64,000 nt of DNA, taken from Rhodoblastus sp963748385 (GTDB taxonomy: Bacteria; Pseudomonadota; Alphaproteobacteria; Rhizobiales; Beijerinckiaceae). The first letter of the stretch is position 1. Each line of letters starts with the position of its first letter. Location: positions 248,001 through 312,000 of the forward strand of contig CAVVIQ010000001.1 of NCBI GenBank assembly GCA_963748385.1, written 5' to 3'. Under the pieces are notes generated by a model. The model did no database searches and was not told the origin of the DNA. It saw only the letters and a list, made by a program, of their open reading frames with translations. The position numbers were made by a program, and so were the translations under genes. Below are positions 26,375-35,700 of the stretch, piece after piece.

Positions 26375-26947
26375 ATGACCAGCATGTTTTCACCGAACAC
26401 GGACGTCGCTCAGGCGCTTGGCCCCTTGCGCGCGAAATGGGGCTGGATCGTCGCGCTCGGCGTCGTCTATCTCGTCTCCGGCTTCATCGCGCTCGGCAGC
26501 GTCGTCACCGCGACTGTGGCGAGCGTTCTCGTGGTCGGCGTCATGATGATCGTGGCGGGCGTGTTCGAAGTGATCAACGCCTTCCAGGTCAAGAGCTGGG
26601 GCCGATTCATCTTCTGGCTGCTGCTCGGAATTCTCTACATCGTCGCCGGCTTCCTCGCCTGGGACAATCCGTTGCTCACCGCGGTCTGGCTGACCCTGAT
26701 TCTCGGCGCCGTGCTGGTCGCCTCCGGGATCATGCGCATTTTCCTCGCCTTCAACATGAAGCACGGCTCGCCCTGGGTCTGGGTCGCCTTCTCCGGCCTG
26801 ATCACCTTTGTGCTCGGCTTGATCATCCTAGCGCATTGGCCCGTCTCGGCGGTCTATACGCTGGGCATTTTCCTCGGAGTGGACCTGGTGTTCGCCGGCG
26901 TGAGCTGGATCAGCGTCGGACTTGGCTTGAAGAACGCGAAAATCTGA
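26375..26947 (+). CDS. HdeD-family integral membrane protein
   Basis: 190-aa inner-membrane protein of the HdeD/DUF308 family with about six hydrophobic helices in three hairpin pairs, e.g. WGWIVALGVVYLVSGFIALG and FIFWLLLGILYIVAGFLAW. HdeD of E. coli belongs to the acid-resistance island, but the molecular function of the family is unclear. Length matches the family. It stands alone before the Mrp-type operon; the 409-bp gap makes co-transcription uncertain. Many Rhizobiales carry several paralogs. Confidence 0.88.
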   Translation: MTSMFSPNTDVAQALGPLRAKWGWIVALGVVYLVSGFIALGSVVTATVASVLVVGVMMIVAGVFEVINAFQVKSWGRFIFWLLLGILYIVAGFLAWDNPLLTAVWLTLILGAVLVASGIMRIFLAFNMKHGSPWVWVAFSGLITFVLGLIILAHWPVSAVYTLGIFLGVDLVFAGVSWISVGLGLKNAKI

Positions 26948-27356
26948 TCGGATCCCGGTTGCGCGCCCGCTCCGGCGGGCGTCAACGCATTCCTTGGCGC
27001 AATCCTGGCGGCGCGCGTGCGGTGGTTTGCGTCTGTGACCGCTATGCCTGCGTCAATTCGCCGTTGCGCAAGGTCAGGAATCCGGGTCATCGCCATCTTC
27101 GGATCGAAGCGGGGCGCGGACGAGCCGCCCCGGAGGAGCGACATGAGCGCGACGCGTCGCCCCTCTTTGGCGGGGGGCGGGGGAATTGCGGCGGCGCCGG
27201 CCGTTTCCGCCCTCGCCTTGCCCGGCCATCCCGGCTTCGATCCGCAAGGCTCCTATCTCAGGGTCTGGTCGAACGGGACCGGCGGCCGGGCTTGAACGTT
27301 GCCAGCCGAGCGCGCCGATGCTAACCTTTTGCGGTGCGAAATAGGCGAGGCGGTCG
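26948..27356. other. intergenic region before Mrp operon
   Basis: 409 bp. A perfect 7-bp stem CGCCCGC/GCGGGCG with a 4-nt loop lies at 26964-26981, shortly after the HdeD stop; it has no T-run, so it is at most a weak terminator. A 92-codon open frame at 27017-27295 has no recognisable features. The region probably carries the promoter of the antiporter operon. Confidence 0.4.
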
Positions 27357-27845
27357 ATGTCTTCGGGCGCGCCCCACAGGAAAAGATTTTCATGGGCGCG
27401 CCTCGCCTTCTTCTTCCTGTTCTGGCTGATGATCGCGGGCCGATCGGTCAGTGACATTCCGGTGGGCGCCGCCGCCGCCGCCGCGGCTTTCTGGGTCAGC
27501 CTGAAGCTTCTGCCTTCTGGAGACGCCCGCGTTCGGGCCGGGCCGCTTTTCCTGCTCGTCACGCGCCTGCTGCGCGGCTCGCTCGTCGCCGGCTTCGACG
27601 TGGCGCGGCGGGCCCTGGCGCCGCGTCCCGATCTCCGGCCGGGTTTCGTGTCCTGCCCGCTCACGTTGCCGGAAGGCGAGGCGCGCAACGTGTTCTGCCT
27701 GCTGCAGAGCCTGATGCCGGGGACGCTGCCGACCGGCGCGGAAGACGGGAAAGCGCTGGTTCACGGCCTCGATCTGTCGCAACCGATCGCGGAGAATTTC
27801 GCCGCCGAGGAACGGCTGTTCAAAAGGACGATCGGTCATGAATGA
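27357..27845 (+). CDS. mrpE: Mrp/Mnh cation:proton antiporter subunit E
   Basis: 162-aa subunit E (MnhE/MrpE) of the multisubunit Na+/H+ antiporter. N-terminal hydrophobic helices (FSWARLAFFFLFWLMI, VGAAAAAAAFWVSL), then the conserved soluble part LLRGSLVAGFDVARRALAP and the family C-terminal pattern NVFCLLQSLMPGTLP...LVHGLDLSQP. First gene of the operon; the 3' end overlaps mrpF by 8 nt. MrpE is needed for complex stability rather than catalysis in characterised systems. Confidence 0.9.
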   Translation: MSSGAPHRKRFSWARLAFFFLFWLMIAGRSVSDIPVGAAAAAAAFWVSLKLLPSGDARVRAGPLFLLVTRLLRGSLVAGFDVARRALAPRPDLRPGFVSCPLTLPEGEARNVFCLLQSLMPGTLPTGAEDGKALVHGLDLSQPIAENFAAEERLFKRTIGHE

Positions 27846-28110
27846 GATCCTGCTCGCCGCCGCGGGACTGATCGTCGTCACGGTCGCCGTCGGCCTCGCC
27901 CGCATCCTGCGCGGCCCCGACGACGTCGACCGCCTGATGGCGGTCCAATTGCTGGGCACCGGGGGGATAGCCGCCCTGCTGCTCACCGCTTATGCGACGC
28001 GGGTTCCCGGCGTGGACGATGTCGCGCTCGGCCTCGCCGTGCTCGCCGCCTTCGCGACCATGGCCTTCCTCAATCATCTCGACGCGGGCGAGGGGGGCGC
28101 GGATCCGTGA
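27838..28110 (+). CDS. mrpF: Mrp/Mnh antiporter subunit F
   Basis: 90-aa subunit F with three predicted helices. Motif ARILRGPDDVDRLMAVQLLGTGGIA is the MrpF/MnhF hallmark (R-GP-xxxDR). The start lies within the end of mrpE (8-nt overlap) and its stop overlaps the mrpG start by 4 nt, indicating strong translational coupling. Confidence 0.92.
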   Translation: MNEILLAAAGLIVVTVAVGLARILRGPDDVDRLMAVQLLGTGGIAALLLTAYATRVPGVDDVALGLAVLAAFATMAFLNHLDAGEGGADP

Positions 28111-28394
28111 GCGTCCTTGCCGCTCTCTTCAGCCTCGCCGCAATCGGCGCGGGCGTTTTCTTCTTCATCGCGGGGACCGCGGGACTGCTGCGTTTCCCGG
28201 ATTCGCTTACCCGCCTCCACGCCTTGTCCAAGGCGGACAATCTCGGTCTCGGGCTGATCGTCCTCGGGCTCGTTCCCCACGCCGAAAATCCTCTCGCCGC
28301 GCTCAAACTGGTGGTGATCTGGGCGCTCGTCCTGCTGTCGGGAGCCTCGACCGCGCAACTGATCGGCCGCGCCCTGCGCCGGGGGCGCAAATGA
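28107..28394 (+). CDS. mrpG: Mrp/Mnh antiporter subunit G
   Basis: 95-aa subunit G: three helices and the signature FFIAGTAGLLRFPDSLTRLHALSKADNLG, the MrpG/MnhG consensus. ATGA overlap with the following MrpB-like gene and 4-nt overlap with mrpF. Confidence 0.93.
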   Translation: MSVLAALFSLAAIGAGVFFFIAGTAGLLRFPDSLTRLHALSKADNLGLGLIVLGLVPHAENPLAALKLVVIWALVLLSGASTAQLIGRALRRGRK

Positions 28395-29344
28395 GCGTCC
28401 TTCCGTTTCTCGACCTGGGCCTCGCCCTGCTGGTCGTCGCTGTCGCGGCGTGGACCATCGCGGCGCGAAATCTTTTCGCCTCGGTTCTGGGCTATGTCGC
28501 TTACGGTCTGCTGCTCGCCCTGGTGTGGATCAGGCTCTACGCGCCGGACATAGCGCTGACGGAAGCAGCGGTTGGCGGCGGCGTCACCGGCGTGCTGCTG
28601 GTCACGGCGGGCAAGCGGCTCGACGCGCTCAAGGCGTCAAAATCCGGCGCCGAGCCGCGGTCGCCCGTGAAAATTCTTGCCGGCGCCCTTTCCGCGCTCG
28701 TCGCGGGCGCGATCGCTTTCGTCGTGGCGTCGCTGCCGACGCCGGCGCCGAGCCTCGCGCCGGAAGCCGCCGCGGCCGCCGCCGGGCCGGGGGCCGGACT
28801 CGGCAATCCGATCACGGCGGTGCTCATTTCCTATCGCGCCTTCGACACCATGCTCGAAAAGATCGTTCTGCTGCTCGCCGTGCTGGGCATCTGGTCGGTC
28901 GGCGTGGACGCGGCCTGGGGAAGCGCGCCCGCGCCCCTGAGACGGGTGCGGCCAGACGGCGCCATTGTCCTTCTCGCCCAGATCCTCGCGCCTTTGGGCG
29001 CGCTGATCGGCGTCCACATTTTCTGGGTGGGCGCCGACGCGCCCGGGGGCGCCTTTCAGGGCGGCGCCTTGCTCGCGGCGATGTGGATGGTGGCGATGAT
29101 GGCGCGGTTGGCCGAGGCGCCGCGCATCGATTCTCGCCCGCTGCGGCTGGCGCTGATCGCGGGACCGGTGGTGTTCCTGGTCGTCGGCCTCGCCGGGATC
29201 GGCCTGGCGGGCGGCTTTTTCGCCTTTCCGCCCGGATTCGCCAAGCCGCTGATCCTCTTCATCGAAACCTTCATGGTCCTGTCGGTCGCCGTCGCCTTGC
29301 CGATGATGGTCGCCGGGCCGCCCGACGGGGGATCGAGGCCATGA
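28391..29344 (+). CDS. mrpB: Fused MrpA C-terminal (DUF4040/MbhD-MbhE-like) and MrpB subunit
   Basis: 317-aa membrane protein. Residues 1-80 match the DUF4040/MbhD-type segment that in normal Mrp systems is the C-terminal part of MrpA (FASVLGYVAYGLLLALVWIRLYAPDIALTEAAVGGG). A short MbhE-like stretch with a Pro/Ala-rich loop follows (about 81-170), then an MnhB domain (FDTMLEKIVLLLAVLGIW; LGALIGVHIFWVGADAPGGAFQGGALLAAMW). So the piece normally attached to the MrpA antiporter subunit is joined to MrpB instead. Overlaps mrpG and mrpC by ATGA junctions. Symbol assigned by the C-terminal domain. Confidence 0.86.
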   Translation: MSVLPFLDLGLALLVVAVAAWTIAARNLFASVLGYVAYGLLLALVWIRLYAPDIALTEAAVGGGVTGVLLVTAGKRLDALKASKSGAEPRSPVKILAGALSALVAGAIAFVVASLPTPAPSLAPEAAAAAAGPGAGLGNPITAVLISYRAFDTMLEKIVLLLAVLGIWSVGVDAAWGSAPAPLRRVRPDGAIVLLAQILAPLGALIGVHIFWVGADAPGGAFQGGALLAAMWMVAMMARLAEAPRIDSRPLRLALIAGPVVFLVVGLAGIGLAGGFFAFPPGFAKPLILFIETFMVLSVAVALPMMVAGPPDGGSRP

Positions 29345-29679
29345 ACCCGTCGCTTCTGGCCGGGCTCGTCGGCGCCGCTCTGGTCGGGTTGGGTCTTTAC
29401 GGCCTCATCGCGCATCCCCATCCCCTGCGCAAATTGCTCGCCTTCAATCTCGTCGGCAGCGGGGTCTTTCTGGTTTTCGGCGTCGTCGCGCGGCGCGGCG
29501 CGGCGGCGGGATACGCTTTCGATCCCGTCCCGCAGGCCATGGTCATCACCGGAATCGTGGTCGCTTTCGCCGCCAGCGCGCTCGCGGTCGCGCTCATCCT
29601 GCGCCTCGCCGAAGCCAGCGGCAACGTTTCGCTCGATTCGCGGCCCTCAGGCAGGCGCGACGACGGAGAGGCGGAATGA
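29341..29679 (+). CDS. mrpC: Mrp/Mnh antiporter subunit C
   Basis: 112-aa subunit C, homologous to NuoK: three helices, with GLYGLIAHPHPLRKLLAFNLVGSGVFLVFGV and DPVPQAMVITGIVVAFAASALAVALILRL. The DPxxQAxVITxIV pattern is the MrpC hallmark. Hydrophilic tail of about 20 residues. Coupled by ATGA overlaps to both neighbours. Confidence 0.93.
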   Translation: MNPSLLAGLVGAALVGLGLYGLIAHPHPLRKLLAFNLVGSGVFLVFGVVARRGAAAGYAFDPVPQAMVITGIVVAFAASALAVALILRLAEASGNVSLDSRPSGRRDDGEAE

Positions 29680-31178
29680 TCGCGACTCCAGCGACCACTC
29701 CGGGCGGCTTCCTGCTGGTGCTGGCGGTCCTGCTGCCGGCGGCCGGAATCCTGCTCTCGTTCGTGCTCGGCAGCCGCGCCGCCGAAAGGATCGCCCTTGG
29801 TCTGACGCCGGTCGGTTTCACTCTCGCCTGTCTCGTCGCCATGAAGGTCGCCGCGGCGGGCGCGCCGATCGTCTACGCCATCGGCGGCCTGCCGCCGCCG
29901 CTGGGGATCGCGCTGCGCGCGGATGGCGTGTCGGCGGTCATGATGCTTGCGGCGGCGGTCATCGTCGCCGCCGCGGCTTTCTACGCCCGAGCGAAATTCG
30001 CCACGCCGGCGGGCGCGCCGGAAAGTCGCGCCGCGCTGACCTTCTGGATCATGCTTCAGGCGATCTGGACGGCGCTGACCCTCCTTTTCGTCGGCGGCGA
30101 CCTGTTCAATCTCTATGTCGCCCTCGAACTCCTGACTTTCGCCGCCGTGCCGCTGGTCTGCATCGACGGCCGCCCGGAAACCCTCGCCGCCGCCCTGCGC
30201 TATCTGCTGTTCGCCCTGCTCGGCTCGGTCTCCTATCTGCTCGGGGTCGCGCTGTTTTACGGCCTGTACGGGACGCTCGACATCCCGCTGCTGGCGCTAC
30301 GGGTTGAAGCCACGCCCATGGTCTGGACCGCCGCCGCGCTGATGACCGCCGGCCTGCTCGCCAAGACGGCTCTGTTCCCGCTGCATCTCTGGCTGCCGCC
30401 GGCCCACGCCAATGCGCCGGCCGCAGCCAGCGCCGTGCTGTCGGGCCTGGTCGTCAAGGGGTCGTTCTTCCTCGCCCTGCGGCTGTGGTTTTATGTCCTG
30501 CCCGCGCTGCCGACCGGGGCGCCGAGCGCCGTGCTTGGCGCGCTCGGCGCTCTTGCGGTCATTTTCGGCGGCGTCCTCGCGCTTCGGCAGGCGCGGCTCA
30601 AACTGCTGGTCGCCTATTCGACGGTGGCGCAGATCGGCTATCTCTTTTTTGTCTTCCCGCTGGCCGCCGGCGCCCATGCCTGGAGCCCTCTCGCCTGGAG
30701 CGGCGGACTGATGCAGGTTCTCGCTCACGCCTTCGCCAAGGCGGCGATGTTCCTTGCCGCCGGCCTGATCGCCGAAGCGCTCGGTCATGACCGGATCGCC
30801 GACTTCAGGGGCGCGGCGCGCGCGCTGCCCTTGACCTTTCTGACCCTAGGACTGGGCGGCCTGTCGCTGATGGGCTTGCCGCCAACTGGCGGGTTCGAAG
30901 CCAAATGGCTGATGCTGCAGGCCTCCGCCGCCTCCGGCCAATGGGTCTGGTCGCTGCCGATCCTCGGCGGCGGATTGCTGGCGGGCGGCTATGTCTATCG
31001 CATTCTCGCGCCGGCCCTCGCGGATGGCGAAATCGAGGTCGAGGCTCGGCCGCAGCGCTCGCGCGAGGCGATCGCCCTCGGCCTCGCCGTCATCGCGTTG
31101 GCCCTGGCCTTCGCGCCTCGGGGCTTCTTCGATTTTCTCGAGATCGGCCGCCCGTTCGCCTCGGGGAGCGCGCCATGA
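29676..31178 (+). CDS. mrpD: Mrp/Mnh antiporter subunit D (proton-translocating, NuoN/NuoM-like)
   Basis: 500-aa polytopic subunit (about 14 helices) of the complex-I antiporter family. Key residues are visible: Glu in TM5 (GGDLFNLYVALELLTFAAVP), Lys in TM7 region (LLAKTALFPLHLWLPPAHAN), VKGSFFLALRLW, and the broken-helix region AYSTVAQIGYLFF and HAFAKAAMFLAAG. Start overlaps mrpC by 4 nt, stop overlaps the next gene by 4 nt. This looks like a competent cation/proton antiporter subunit. Confidence 0.92.
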   Translation: MIATPATTPGGFLLVLAVLLPAAGILLSFVLGSRAAERIALGLTPVGFTLACLVAMKVAAAGAPIVYAIGGLPPPLGIALRADGVSAVMMLAAAVIVAAAAFYARAKFATPAGAPESRAALTFWIMLQAIWTALTLLFVGGDLFNLYVALELLTFAAVPLVCIDGRPETLAAALRYLLFALLGSVSYLLGVALFYGLYGTLDIPLLALRVEATPMVWTAAALMTAGLLAKTALFPLHLWLPPAHANAPAAASAVLSGLVVKGSFFLALRLWFYVLPALPTGAPSAVLGALGALAVIFGGVLALRQARLKLLVAYSTVAQIGYLFFVFPLAAGAHAWSPLAWSGGLMQVLAHAFAKAAMFLAAGLIAEALGHDRIADFRGAARALPLTFLTLGLGGLSLMGLPPTGGFEAKWLMLQASAASGQWVWSLPILGGGLLAGGYVYRILAPALADGEIEVEARPQRSREAIALGLAVIALALAFAPRGFFDFLEIGRPFASGSAP

Positions 31179-32779
31179 TCGAAGCCTTGCTCGTCGCGAC
31201 CCTCGCCGCGCCGGCTATTTTCCTCGCCGCCTGTTGCGTCGCGACCTGGCGGCCGCGCGCGCTCTCCTGGCAATTCCTCGCCCCGGCGCCCGGCCTCGCG
31301 GCGGGCGTTTTTGGCTTGAGCCACCCGCCCGTTTCGGTCGATTTTCCAGGCCTCGGCCTGTCGCTGACCCTTGACCCGCCCGGCGCGCTGCTGCTGGCTT
31401 TCGCCGCTTTGCTGTGGATGGGCGTCACGGCCGCGTTGTGGCGCGACCGCGCGCCGGACGCGCGCTTCGGGATTTCATGGCTGCTGACCATGATCGGGAG
31501 CCTCGGCGTTTTCGTCGCTGGCGATCTCGTTTCCTTCTATCTCGTCTACGCCCTCGTCAGCTTGCCGGCCTATGGGCTGTTCGCCTTTTCGGACGACCCG
31601 GAAAAACAGCGGGCCGGCGCAATCTACCTGGCCTTCGCGCTCTCCGGCGAGGCGCTGCTCCTGCTGGCTTTCGCCTTTCTGGCGGCCGGCGAGCCCCATG
31701 GAAGCGCGCGGATCGCGGACGTCATGGCCGCCTTGCCGGCCTCGCCCTGGCGCGACGCCGTCATCGCCCTGGTCGTCGCGGGCTTTGGCATGAAAATGGG
31801 CCTCGTCCCTTTCAACGGCTGGATGCCGCTCAATTATGCGGCCGCGCCGATCCCCGCCGCCGCCGTGCTCAGCGGCGCCGGCGTCAAGGCGGGCGTCATC
31901 GGCCTGATCCGTTTCCTGCCGCTTGGCGTCCCCCTGGAGAGTTGGGGGAACGGGCTGGCGGCGCTCGGCTTTTTCACCGCCTTCTATGGCGTCGCAATCG
32001 GCCTGACCCAGCACAATCCCAAACATGTTCTCGCCTATTCCAGCATCAGCCAGATGGGAGCGATCGCCGCCGCGTTCGGGTTTGCCTTGGCGGCGGGCGA
32101 CGCCGGCGCCTCGGGCGCCACGGCCTTTTACGGCGCCAATCATTTGCTGGTGAAGGCGGCGCTGTTCCTGACCATCGGCTTCGTCGCCAGCGGCGCGCGG
32201 CTTTCGGGCCCGGTTCTCATCCTGGCGGGGGCGCTCGCCCTGAGCCTGGCGGGCTTGCCCTTCACCGGCGGGGCTTTCGCGAAACTCGCCGTCAAGGCGC
32301 AATTCGCCGCGGGCTGGCCGGCCTTTCTGGCGACTCTCTCCTCCATCGCCAGCGCCATGCTGATGACCCATTTCCTCATTCGTCTCGCGGCGATGTCCGG
32401 CGAAGCGGCGGAGGAAGAAAGGCGGGAAACGCCTGCCGCCGTCATCCGTTTCTGGCCCGCGTTCGTCCTCGGCGCGCTGCTCCTGCCGTGGTTCTTCGTC
32501 GACCGGCCCGGCGAGGCCCTCGGCGTCGCGAAAATATGGGACGGGTTCTGGCCGGTCGCGATCGGCGTGGTGGCGATGCTTGGCTGGCGCCGGAGCGGAA
32601 TCGCCGCGCCGGCCGTTCCTGCGGGCGACAGCATCGTGTTTTTCGAGCGCGGCTTCGCCCGGCTGATGGCGCTGGGGCCGATCTTCGAAGCGGCGGACGC
32701 GCGTCTGCGGCTATGGCCGGCGGCGGCGGCTTCGCTGCTGCTGATCGTTCTCGCGCTGTTGGCCGCCGCCTCAATTTGA
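31175..32779 (+). CDS. Second MrpD/HyfB-like antiporter subunit lacking the TM5 glutamate
   Basis: 534-aa polytopic protein of the same antiporter family, placed where canonical operons have no extra D subunit; it presumably substitutes for the missing MrpA. Conserved features: GFGMKMGLVPFNGWMPLNYAAAPIPAAAV, AYSSISQMGAIAAAFG and GANHLLVKAALFLTIGF. In TM5 the aligned segment is GDLVSFYLVYALVSLPAYGLF, where the usual FxxELxSL glutamate is Ala. A C-terminal extension of about 100 residues (LRLWPAAAASLLLIVLALLA) includes extra helices. ATGA overlap with mrpD. Its stop overlaps the convergent RND gene end by 9 nt. Confidence 0.86.
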   Translation: MIEALLVATLAAPAIFLAACCVATWRPRALSWQFLAPAPGLAAGVFGLSHPPVSVDFPGLGLSLTLDPPGALLLAFAALLWMGVTAALWRDRAPDARFGISWLLTMIGSLGVFVAGDLVSFYLVYALVSLPAYGLFAFSDDPEKQRAGAIYLAFALSGEALLLLAFAFLAAGEPHGSARIADVMAALPASPWRDAVIALVVAGFGMKMGLVPFNGWMPLNYAAAPIPAAAVLSGAGVKAGVIGLIRFLPLGVPLESWGNGLAALGFFTAFYGVAIGLTQHNPKHVLAYSSISQMGAIAAAFGFALAAGDAGASGATAFYGANHLLVKAALFLTIGFVASGARLSGPVLILAGALALSLAGLPFTGGAFAKLAVKAQFAAGWPAFLATLSSIASAMLMTHFLIRLAAMSGEAAEEERRETPAAVIRFWPAFVLGALLLPWFFVDRPGEALGVAKIWDGFWPVAIGVVAMLGWRRSGIAAPAVPAGDSIVFFERGFARLMALGPIFEAADARLRLWPAAAASLLLIVLALLAAASI

Positions 32780-35700
32780 GGCCGGCGTCGGCTCCCGCAC
32801 ACGGAAGAAGATCACGTAGAGCGCCGGCAGCACGATCAGGGTGAGAATCGTCGCGACGAACAGGCCGCCCATTATGGCGAAGGCCATCGGCCCCCAGAAC
32901 ACCGTCGGCGCGATCGGAATGAAGCCGAGCACGGTGGAGATGGCGGTGAGCATGATCGGCCGGAAGCGCGACATGGCGCCCTCGACGATGGCGTTCCACA
33001 GGTCGAGCCCCAGCGCCCGCTCGGCTTCGATCTGCTCGATGAGAATGACGGCGTTGCGCGCGATCATGCCCATCAGCGCCAATATGCCGAGAATGGCGAC
33101 GAAGCCCAGCGGCCGCCCGGAAATCAGCAGCGCCAGGACGATGCCGATCAGGCCCATCGGCACCAGGCTCAGCACCATGGCGAGGCGGCTGAAACTGTGG
33201 AGCTGCGCCATCAGGAACAGCAGCATCAGGAAGATCATCGCCGGGACCATGGCGTAGACCGAGGCCTGCGACTTGGCGCTTTCCTCGACCGTGCCGCCGA
33301 CGGCGATTCGATATCCCTTGGGCAGGCTGGCGGACAGTTTCTCGACCGCCGGCGCGAGCGCCTGAACCGCGGCCTCCGGCGTGGCGCCGGAGACGACGTC
33401 GGCCTGCACGGTGAGGGTGGGAACGCGGTCGCGCCGCCAGACCAGCGGATATTCCTGCTGATATTCGAAACGCGCGATCTGGCCCAGGGGCGCGGTGCGG
33501 CCGGAGGGCAGCGGAACCTGCAGGGATTGCAATGTGTCGAGCGAAACGCGCTGCTCGTCCTGCGCCCGCGCGACGACATCGACCAGATAGATGTCGTCGC
33601 GGATCTGGGTGATCGACGCGCCGGTCATCACCGTATTGAGATAGGAGGACAGGGCCTGCGAACTCAGGCCCAGAAGGCGCGCCTGGTCCTGGTCGATGAC
33701 GACGCGCAATTTTCGCGCCGGGTCCATCCAGTCGTAGTTCACGCGGCGCAGGTCGTCGTTGGCGCCGAGAATGGCGGCGAGCTGCAAGGCGATCATGCGA
33801 ACTTCAGTCAGATCCGGGCCGCTGACCCGATATTGCACCGGCCAGCCGACCGGGGGGCCGAGCTCCAGCGGCGAAATGCGGGAGACGACGCCGGGCAATT
33901 CATAGGCCAGCTTGTTTTCGAGCGTCGCGTGCAGCCGCTCGCGCGCGGAAACATCCTTGGCGATGACCACCGCCTGGGCGAAGAAATCATTGGCGAGCTG
34001 AACGTTCAGCGGCAGATAGAAGCGGATCGCGCCGCGCCCGACATAGGCGCTCCAGCTGGCGACGTCGGGATCGCTGGCGAGAATGGCGTCGAGCTTCTTC
34101 GCCGCGCGGTCGGTCGCGAAGATCGAAGCGTTCTGCGGCAGGGTCAGGTCGACCACCAGTTCGGGGCGGTCGGAGGCGGGGAAGAACTGCCGCGGCACGA
34201 GCGGCAGCGCGAGCAGCGAGAGGACGAAACAGCCGACGGCGGCGGCGACAGTGGTCCAGCGCCGCCGCATGGCCGCGAGCAGCAGCGCGCGGAAGCCTTC
34301 CATGATCCGGCCCGGCTTTTCCACCTTCTTCCGGTCCGGCGCCTTGAGCAGCCAGACGCCGAGCAGGGGCGCGAACAGAACGGCGACGAACCAGGACACG
34401 ATCAGTGCGATCGAGACCACCGCGAAGATGGAAAAGGTATATTCGCCGGCCGAGGATTTGGCGAAGCCGATCGGCACGAAGCCGGCTGCGGTGATGAAGG
34501 AGCCGGTCAGCATCGGGAAGGCGAGCGAGTCATAGGCGACCGTCGCCGCCTTTTCCTTGCTGTCGCCCGCCGCCATCCGCGAAATCATGACATCGACCGT
34601 GGTCATGGCGTCGTCGACCAGCAGGCCGAGCGCGATGATTAGCGCGCCGAGCGAAATGCGCTGCAGGTCGATCCCCAGATATTGCATGATCGGGAAGATG
34701 ATCGCGACGGTGAGCGGGATCGACAGCGCCACCACCGCGCCGGGACGGAAGCCGAGGCTGACAATGCTCACCGCCATGATGATGGCGATGGCCTGCCACA
34801 ACGATTCCATGAATTCGCCGATGGCGTTCCTGACCACCACCGGCTGATCGGAAACCAGAGCGACGTCGACGCCGAGCGGCAGGTCGGACATGGCCGAGCC
34901 GAGCGCGGTTTTCACGTTCCGGCCCAGCGCCAGAATGTCGCCGCCGTCACGCATGGCGATGGCGAGCCCCAGCGCCGGCTTGCCATTGGCGCGAAACATC
35001 GGCTGCGGCGGATCGGAAAGGGCGCGGCGCACCTCCGCGATATCGCGCAGCCGGATCAGGCGTCCGTTGGACAGGAAATTGACGTCGAGCAGGTCGTTTT
35101 CGGATCTGAAAGCGCCGGTGACGCGGATCGAGATCTTCTCGTCGGCGGTCTGGATCGCGCCCGCCGGGATCACCGCGTTCTGAGCCTGGATCGCCGCGAT
35201 CAGTGCCGCGCGGTCGATGCCGAGGCCGGCGAGCTGGCGGGTCGAGAATTCGACATAGACCTGCTCGTCCTGCGCGCCCAGGATCTCGATCTTGGAGACG
35301 TCGGGAACCTGCAGCAGTTTGGAGCGAATATCCTCGACATAGTCGCGCAATTCGCGATGGCTGAAGCCGTCGTCGGCGGAAAAAGCGTAGATCAGGCCGT
35401 AGGTGTCGCCGAAATCGTCGTTGAAGCCCGGCCCAACCACCCCCTGCGGCAGGGTGCGGCGGATGTCGCCGATCTTCTTGCGCACCTGATACCAGATGTC
35501 CGGCACGTCCTTGGGCGAGGTCGATCCCTTCAGATTGACGAAGATCGTCGTCTGTCCCGGACTGGTGTAGGAGCGCAGGAAATCGAGGCCCTTGGTTTCC
35601 TGGAGCTTGCGCTCGAGACGCTCGGTCACCTGGGTCAATGTGTCGTCGAGCGTCGCGCCCGGCCAGGCCGCCTGCACCACCATGGCGCGGAAGGTGAAGG

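Noticed and set aside
27017..27295. 92-codon plus-strand frame between HdeD and mrpE
   Set aside because: Low-complexity Arg/Pro/Ala sequence, no RBS or known family; left as unassigned intergenic.
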